Source of the DNA: Pseudomonas sp. ATCC PTA-122608
Lineage (GTDB): Bacteria > Pseudomonadota > Gammaproteobacteria > Pseudomonadales > Pseudomonadaceae
DNA length: 52,742 nt
Reading direction: 5' to 3'
NCBI RefSeq assembly: GCF_001952855.1
Contig: NZ_LPNO01000018.1
Coordinates: 42,923-95,664 of the forward strand
Position numbers and translations under genes: made by a program. Of this stretch, positions 49,433 through 52,742 are shown piece by piece. How positions within the stretch are numbered: the first letter of the stretch is position 1; each line of letters begins with the position of its first letter. The notes beneath the pieces are model-generated. The model had not been told where the DNA came from, did not search any database, and saw nothing but the letters and a program-made list of their open reading frames with translations.

Positions 49433-49801
49433 TTATTGGATGTGTTGGCCCGACATAAAACTGATCAGCCCCAGGAATTGCTCTTCGGAGCACTGCACGC
49501 ACAGGCCCATCGGGGGCATGCCGTTGTAGCCGTTGATGGTGTGGTCCAGCAGGGTGTCCGGGCCCTGGGCGATGCGCGGGCTCCAGGCCGGGCCGTCACC
49601 GGTCAGCGGCGCACCGGAGGCCGGGTTGGCGTGGCACAGCTTGCAACTGGTGTCGTAGACCTGGGCCAGGGCTGCGTTGCCGGGCATGGCATTGGCCGCC
49701 GTGGCACGTTCGGGGGGATGTTTCGGTTTGTCGTCACAGGCTGTCAGCAGGCAGGTCACGGCCAGCAGCAGACTGATGCGACGGGGGTTGATTGCCCGCA
49801 T
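49433..49801 (-). CDS. Lipoprotein cytochrome c (c5-like)
   Basis: 122 residues from ATG 49801 (AAGGTGG upstream). A lipobox LLTAC makes C22 the lipidated residue. The heme site is C53-K-L-C56-H57, the axial Met lies in NGYNGMPPMG (M95), and a second cysteine pair CVQC (101-104) is typical of the c5 group. It heads the operon with the two Tat-type proteins and probably passes electrons from the flavoprotein to the respiratory chain. Confidence 0.87.
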   Translation of the reverse strand: MRAINPRRISLLLAVTCLLTACDDKPKHPPERATAANAMPGNAALAQVYDTSCKLCHANPASGAPLTGDGPAWSPRIAQGPDTLLDHTINGYNGMPPMGLCVQCSEEQFLGLISFMSGQHIQ

Positions 49802-49930
49802 AGCCACCTTCTCTCTTATTGTGTGAAAGCGTGATCCACACTAAGGCAGCCAGGGCGCGGCGTTGAGGGTATTGGGGGACAGAAAGGGGGGCTTGGGCGG
49901 ACAGTTGATTGAGCAGCAACGCCGATCAAA

Positions 49931-50019
49931 TGTGGGAGCGGGCTTGCTCGCGAATGCGGTGTATCAGTAACAGATCTGATGACTGACACACCGCATTCGC
50001 GAGCAAGCCCGCTCCCACA
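49931..50019. repeat. REPIN
   Basis: Standard 89-bp REPIN (TGTGGGAGCGGGCTTGCTCG and complement) between the outer-membrane protein stop and the cytochrome c operon promoter. Confidence 0.9.
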
Positions 50020-50037
50020 GTTAGAATCGAGGTGGGC

Positions 50038-50790
50038 TTAGAACGCGATACCGACCTTGAACCCATACTCGTCACGCTTGAGCTTGGTGTTGTCGGCTAC
50101 GTACGAGTCGCCATCGAGCTTGTACTCGGTGCGGGTGTAGTACAGGCCCGCCATCACCGGCAGGTCGCCTTTCTGGTTCATCAACAGGCTGACCTCGGCG
50201 TACGGGTTGGTGCGGTCCTTCAGGTCCACGGTGTCGCTGCCGATGCCGTCGACCTTGAGCTTGGCGCGGCCGTCGATGGTATGACGGGCACCCAGTTCAA
50301 CACGCATGGTCATGTCGTCGAACTGGTGGTTGTAGCCCAGGGCCGCCTTGGCGAACGGCGATTTGTTGGTGAGTTTCATGTCGTAGTCGCCCGAGTCCGG
50401 CTCGTAGCGGGTCCAGCTGTAGCCGCCACCCACCAGCACGTCGACGAAGTTGCGTGCGTCCAGCGCGGCACGCCAGCCGAGGTCGAGGTCGGCCTGGCCT
50501 TCCTTGAGCTTGTTGTCGCTCTTCTCGCCGTACTTGGCCTCGATACCGGCCTGGTAGATAAAGCCCGATTCAGCCGTCAGCTTGTTGCCGAAGTTGTAGA
50601 ACAGGCCGGCTTCAGGCATGTGGTCCTTGTCGCTCTGGCTACCGCCTTCGAGTTTGAAGTCGTTGTAGCTGCCGAGGATACCGAAGGTGGAAATCGGGTC
50701 AGTCGGCGCTGCGGCGAACACCACACCAGGTGCTGCAATAAGGGCCAGGACCGAGGAATTCTTGAGGATTTTTCCGAATAGTTTGGACAT
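50038..50790 (-). CDS. Outer-membrane beta-barrel protein of unknown function
   Basis: 250 residues. The signal peptide ends at VVFAAAP. The mature part alternates hydrophobic and polar residues as in 8-10-stranded barrels (FGILGSYNDFKLEGG, KLTAESGFIYQAGIEAKYG, FVDVLVGGGYSWTRYEP), with conserved late strands (AEVSLLMNQKGDLPVMAGLYYTRTEYKL) and the C-terminal DEYGFKVGIAF ending in phenylalanine, the outer-membrane insertion signal. GGAG lies 9 bases before the ATG. The 5' leader contains a strong dyad. It does not match a porin I can name. Confidence 0.82.
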   Translation of the reverse strand: MSKLFGKILKNSSVLALIAAPGVVFAAAPTDPISTFGILGSYNDFKLEGGSQSDKDHMPEAGLFYNFGNKLTAESGFIYQAGIEAKYGEKSDNKLKEGQADLDLGWRAALDARNFVDVLVGGGYSWTRYEPDSGDYDMKLTNKSPFAKAALGYNHQFDDMTMRVELGARHTIDGRAKLKVDGIGSDTVDLKDRTNPYAEVSLLMNQKGDLPVMAGLYYTRTEYKLDGDSYVADNTKLKRDEYGFKVGIAF

Positions 50791-50810
50791 CGTTTTACGT
50801 CTCCATTGCA

Positions 50811-50883
50811 GGTGGCAAATTATTCAGGAAACGCTTCGAACCCTCGTTTTGACGAAAGGTTCGAATTAATTTGCACCTTTTTT
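50811..50883. promoter_or_regulatory. Compound dyad in the leader of the outer-membrane protein gene
   Basis: TTCGAACC/GGTTCGAA (50835-50865, perfect 8-bp arms with an inner TCGT/ACGA stem) lies inside imperfect outer arms GGTGGCAAATTATTC (50811-50825) and GAATTAATTTGCACC (50863-50877), followed on the plus strand by six T. The terminator polarity is plus, but the only genes here run on the minus strand, so a leader switch is more likely. Confidence 0.45.
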
Positions 50884-50914
50884 GAAAGTAAAACGATTCA
50901 GCGGAGGCTCTATA

Positions 50915-51745
50915 TCAAGCCTCTTGGACATTGGCCAGTAAACCAGCGACGATTGGCCGCAACTGTGGATGCTCCGGCAGGCGAATGCCAAAGCTGGCTT
51001 GCAGCAGCGTCAGCAGCTCGTCCACATCCTCGATGGCGCGCTTCTCGCTGGCCCGGTCCAGGTAGTGAACCGCGTACTGGCCATTGTTCAGGGTGCGGCG
51101 AAATCCCGGGCCGATCAGTGCGACTTTCAACTGACCGAAGAACGGTGAGTCCGGGTGGGTGGAGACGTACCAGTTGCCGATTTCGTAGTCGATGCGCGAC
51201 TGCAACTGCAGGTCGAACACATACAAGCCGCGCCACTCACCGGCGACCTGCGCCCACAAGGTGTAGCTGCCCTCGTTCAGGCTCAGGCGATAGGGTTCAT
51301 GGGCCGTGGCCTGGGTAACGTCGGTGTCCAGTTGCAACGGGCTGGTGGGCACCATGCCACCAAAGCCGACATCGCTGATGTAACGCATGCCGTCCAGGGT
51401 CACCAGGCTCAGGCGATGGGTGCGCCCCGTCAGCGCATCGGGCGGCCCGCCCATCACCACGCGACCCGTGATGCCCCGCGCGTCGAAGCCCAATTCCTGC
51501 AACAAGGCCAGGAACATCTGGTTCAGCTCGTAGCAATAACCACCGCGCCCGTCGAACAGGACTTTGTGCTCGACACTGGGTAAATCGATGGGCACAGGTG
51601 CATGCAACAAGGTCGACAGGCTTTCAAACGCGAAGGTACTGACGTGGCGCAACTGCAGATCCTGCAGGGTTTGCAGAGTGGGCGGCGGCGGCGTGTCGTA
51701 GCCCAGACGTTGCAGGTAGAGGCGGCTGTGGGTCAGCTCTGGCAT
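50915..51745 (-). CDS. nat: Arylamine N-acetyltransferase
   Basis: 276 residues, the normal length. The catalytic triad is C71 (RGGYCYELNQ), H110 (TGRTHRLSLV) and D125 (ISDVGFGG). The enzyme transfers acetyl from acetyl-CoA to arylamines, hydrazines and arylhydroxylamines in the cytoplasm. It stands alone, about 125 bases upstream of the outer-membrane protein gene on the same strand. CAGGA lies upstream of the ATG. Confidence 0.94.
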   Translation of the reverse strand: MPELTHSRLYLQRLGYDTPPPPTLQTLQDLQLRHVSTFAFESLSTLLHAPVPIDLPSVEHKVLFDGRGGYCYELNQMFLALLQELGFDARGITGRVVMGGPPDALTGRTHRLSLVTLDGMRYISDVGFGGMVPTSPLQLDTDVTQATAHEPYRLSLNEGSYTLWAQVAGEWRGLYVFDLQLQSRIDYEIGNWYVSTHPDSPFFGQLKVALIGPGFRRTLNNGQYAVHYLDRASEKRAIEDVDELLTLLQASFGIRLPEHPQLRPIVAGLLANVQEA

Positions 51746-51903
51746 GACGCAATCCTGGAGTCGTTGGCGAACGCATCACTAATACCCTGAAGGTGGCTAT
51801 TTGCCAAATGTGATTTGAATCAAATGCAAGCCCTCAGATGCAGAAACTTTCTGAACCTTTCTGAACTGTTTTATATCCATTCACTACAAGACAGGGAGGC
51901 ATC

Positions 51904-52149
51904 ATGAGTACCGCAATGATCTACACCATCCACTACTTGCTACACGGCGAACCGAAAACCTTTGTGGTGCGTGCCGAGGTCATGAACAACGCCGAAGCGT
52001 GGCATTGGGCGGCCGTTGACGCCGACATTGCCCACGTGGGGCGGATAGGCCGACCGGGCCATGAGCGGGTGAAAAAAACCACTCGGCCCTGGGCGGAGAA
52101 GTTCGGCATCACCGAGGTGACCTGGGTAGCCCCAAAACGGCTTGGCTGA
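51904..52149 (+). CDS. Small conserved Pseudomonas protein (DUF6555-like)
   Basis: 81 residues with a strong GGGAGG 5 bases before ATG 51904. Sequence landmarks are YTIHYLLHGEPKTFVVRAEVMNNAEAWHWAAVDA and EKFGITEVTWVAPKR. I recall similar short proteins widespread in Pseudomonas under DUF6555, but this was not searched. No membrane segment or signal peptide; function unknown. Confidence 0.75.
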   Translation: MSTAMIYTIHYLLHGEPKTFVVRAEVMNNAEAWHWAAVDADIAHVGRIGRPGHERVKKTTRPWAEKFGITEVTWVAPKRLG

Positions 52150-52156
52150 TGAAAAA

Positions 52157-52178
52157 AGCCCCGCTCGATGGCGGGGCT
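52157..52178 (-). terminator. Rho-independent terminator (minus strand)
   Basis: AGCCCCGC and GCGGGGCT form a perfect 8-bp GC stem; on the minus strand it is followed by six T. It lies just after the stop of the minus-strand small gene (52183-52377) and may also weakly serve the converging plus-strand gene. Confidence 0.85.
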
Positions 52179-52182
52179 CATT

Positions 52183-52377
52183 TCACGGTTTCAGATCACC
52201 CAAGGGATCATAGGCCGGCTTCTTGCCGGTTTTTTCAGGCTTGTCCAACGGTGCAATCGCGGGCCCTACCGGGTCGACCTGCGGGTCGGCGACGTCCGGG
52301 GAATCGGGGTCGAATCCCAAGTCGTCCTTGCCGCTGGAATGCTCTGATGAATGCGGGCCGCTTGTACTATTAGTCAT
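52183..52377 (-). CDS. Small acidic, proline-rich protein of unknown function (64 aa)
   Basis: The frame MTNSTSGPHSSEHSSGKD then DLGFDPDSPDVADPQVDPVG is rich in D, P, S and G and lacks hydrophobic stretches, so it is probably disordered. A good Shine-Dalgarno (GGAGAGAG) precedes ATG 52377, and a strong terminator follows the stop. It is immediately downstream of a second small acidic gene. No family was recognised with certainty. Confidence 0.72.
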   Translation of the reverse strand: MTNSTSGPHSSEHSSGKDDLGFDPDSPDVADPQVDPVGPAIAPLDKPEKTGKKPAYDPLGDLKP

Positions 52378-52401
52378 AACTCTCTCCTTGGCGCGCCGGG
52401 T

Positions 52402-52575
52402 TTACAGCGGGCGGGCCTTGTCGTGCAGGTTTTCCAGGTCTTCTTCGACCCGCTCTTCGTCGTCTTGCCGTTCGGCGGGATCGTTGGGGCGCAGGGCGTC
52501 GTTGTCGCGCTCCTCTTCGCCGGGGGTGCGGTCGGGGTTGGGTGTGCCGGGCGGCTGTTGCTGGTACCGGGTCAT
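52402..52575 (-). CDS. Small highly acidic protein (57 aa)
   Basis: ATG 52575 with GAGGTG 5 bases upstream gives MTRYQQQPPGTPNPDRTPGE, followed by a Glu/Asp-rich stretch and a C-terminus NLHDKARPL, stop at 52402. About a third of the residues are acidic and there is no hydrophobic core, as in other small Pseudomonas disordered proteins. It lies 24 bases upstream of the 64-residue gene on the same strand, so both are likely one transcript. Overlapping longer frames on this strand are proline/arginine-rich and lack a ribosome site. Confidence 0.65.
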   Translation of the reverse strand: MTRYQQQPPGTPNPDRTPGEEERDNDALRPNDPAERQDDEERVEEDLENLHDKARPL

Positions 52576-52728
52576 GGTTCACCTCGCTTGGGGGTCGGTT
52601 GCCTACGAGGTTTAGAGAAATTGCTGTGTGCCATCGTTCAACCTGATTACCGTCACTCCGACGGGCGAAGCATGAGAAGATGCCGGCCGATGCGATACCC
52701 CTACTTTGCCCATGGAGACTGCACCCGG

Positions 52729-52742
52729 ATGTTTGAGCTAAA
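52729..52742 (+). CDS. Possible start of a plus-strand gene cut by the window edge
   Basis: ATG TTT GAG CTA begins at 52729 with GGAG 11 bases upstream. Only four codons are visible; a start at 52690 in a different frame is also open. Divergent orientation to the small acidic genes is plausible. Confidence 0.25.

Noticed and set aside
52370..52582. 70-codon minus-strand frame over the 57-residue gene
   Set aside because: Arg/Pro-rich out-of-frame reading; the overlapping 57-residue frame has the ribosome site and normal acidic composition.

Overview
The window is chromosomal DNA of a fluorescent-group Pseudomonas. The evidence is high GC with C/G-ending codons, many REP/REPIN palindromes with the core GGGAGCGGGCTTGCTCGCG, typical Pseudomonas families (DUF2790, DUF3077, SfnR, AcoR, Urt-type and polyamine-type transporters), and two-component and transport operons packed with 1-4 nt overlaps. 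I saw no tRNA, rRNA, CRISPR array, prophage or insertion sequence.

Layout. 1-6.7 kb is a sulfur-scavenging block: two flavin-dependent monooxygenases, a receiver-less sigma-54 activator resembling SfnR, a MetNIQ-type ABC transporter and a 2-oxoglutarate dioxygenase. 6.8-10.1 kb holds a periplasmic thioredoxin/DUF2790 operon divergent from an OmpR-type two-component system. 10.9-20.2 kb holds a Urt-type ABC transporter (urtABCDE order) divergent from an unusual NCS1-transporter/hybrid histidine kinase fusion and its LuxR-type partner. 20.3-27.8 kb holds an IclR regulator divergent from a polyamine-type ABC transporter co-transcribed with a three-subunit flavin/iron-sulfur dehydrogenase of the HcnABC/opine-oxidase type. 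28.7-33.5 kb is a gamma-glutamyl-amine route (glutamine-synthetase-like enzyme, PotF-like binding protein, PuuB-like oxidase) with an AraC regulator. 33.6-40.7 kb is acetoin catabolism (acoABC, acoR) plus an acetoin/butanediol dehydrogenase; both promoters carry the same 17-bp palindrome. A low-GC C39-type peptidase gene lies between them. 40.9-46.6 kb has a TonB-dependent receptor, a DUF3077 gene with a structured leader, an AhpD-like protein, and an AraC regulator divergent from an outer-membrane protein. 46.8-49.8 kb is a three-gene exported redox cluster: a Tat-type fold-III PLP protein, a Tat-type lactone-oxidase-like flavoprotein and a lipoprotein cytochrome c. The right end has an outer-membrane barrel, an arylamine N-acetyltransferase and several very small proteins.

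Non-coding architecture is a major feature. Three related 0.67-0.82 kb elements made of nested inverted repeats, each with a REPIN at its centre, fill three convergent gene junctions. Eight further REP-type repeats outside those elements fill most other gaps. Several promoters contain near-perfect palindromes that I propose as operators for the adjacent regulators.

The best candidates for undescribed biology are the NCS1-transporter kinase with its promoter palindrome, the exported PLP/flavin/cytochrome cluster, the structured leader of the DUF3077 gene, and the nested repeat elements with the shift in codon third positions at nearby gene 3' ends. All functional statements come from reading the sequence and from family knowledge; no database search was run.
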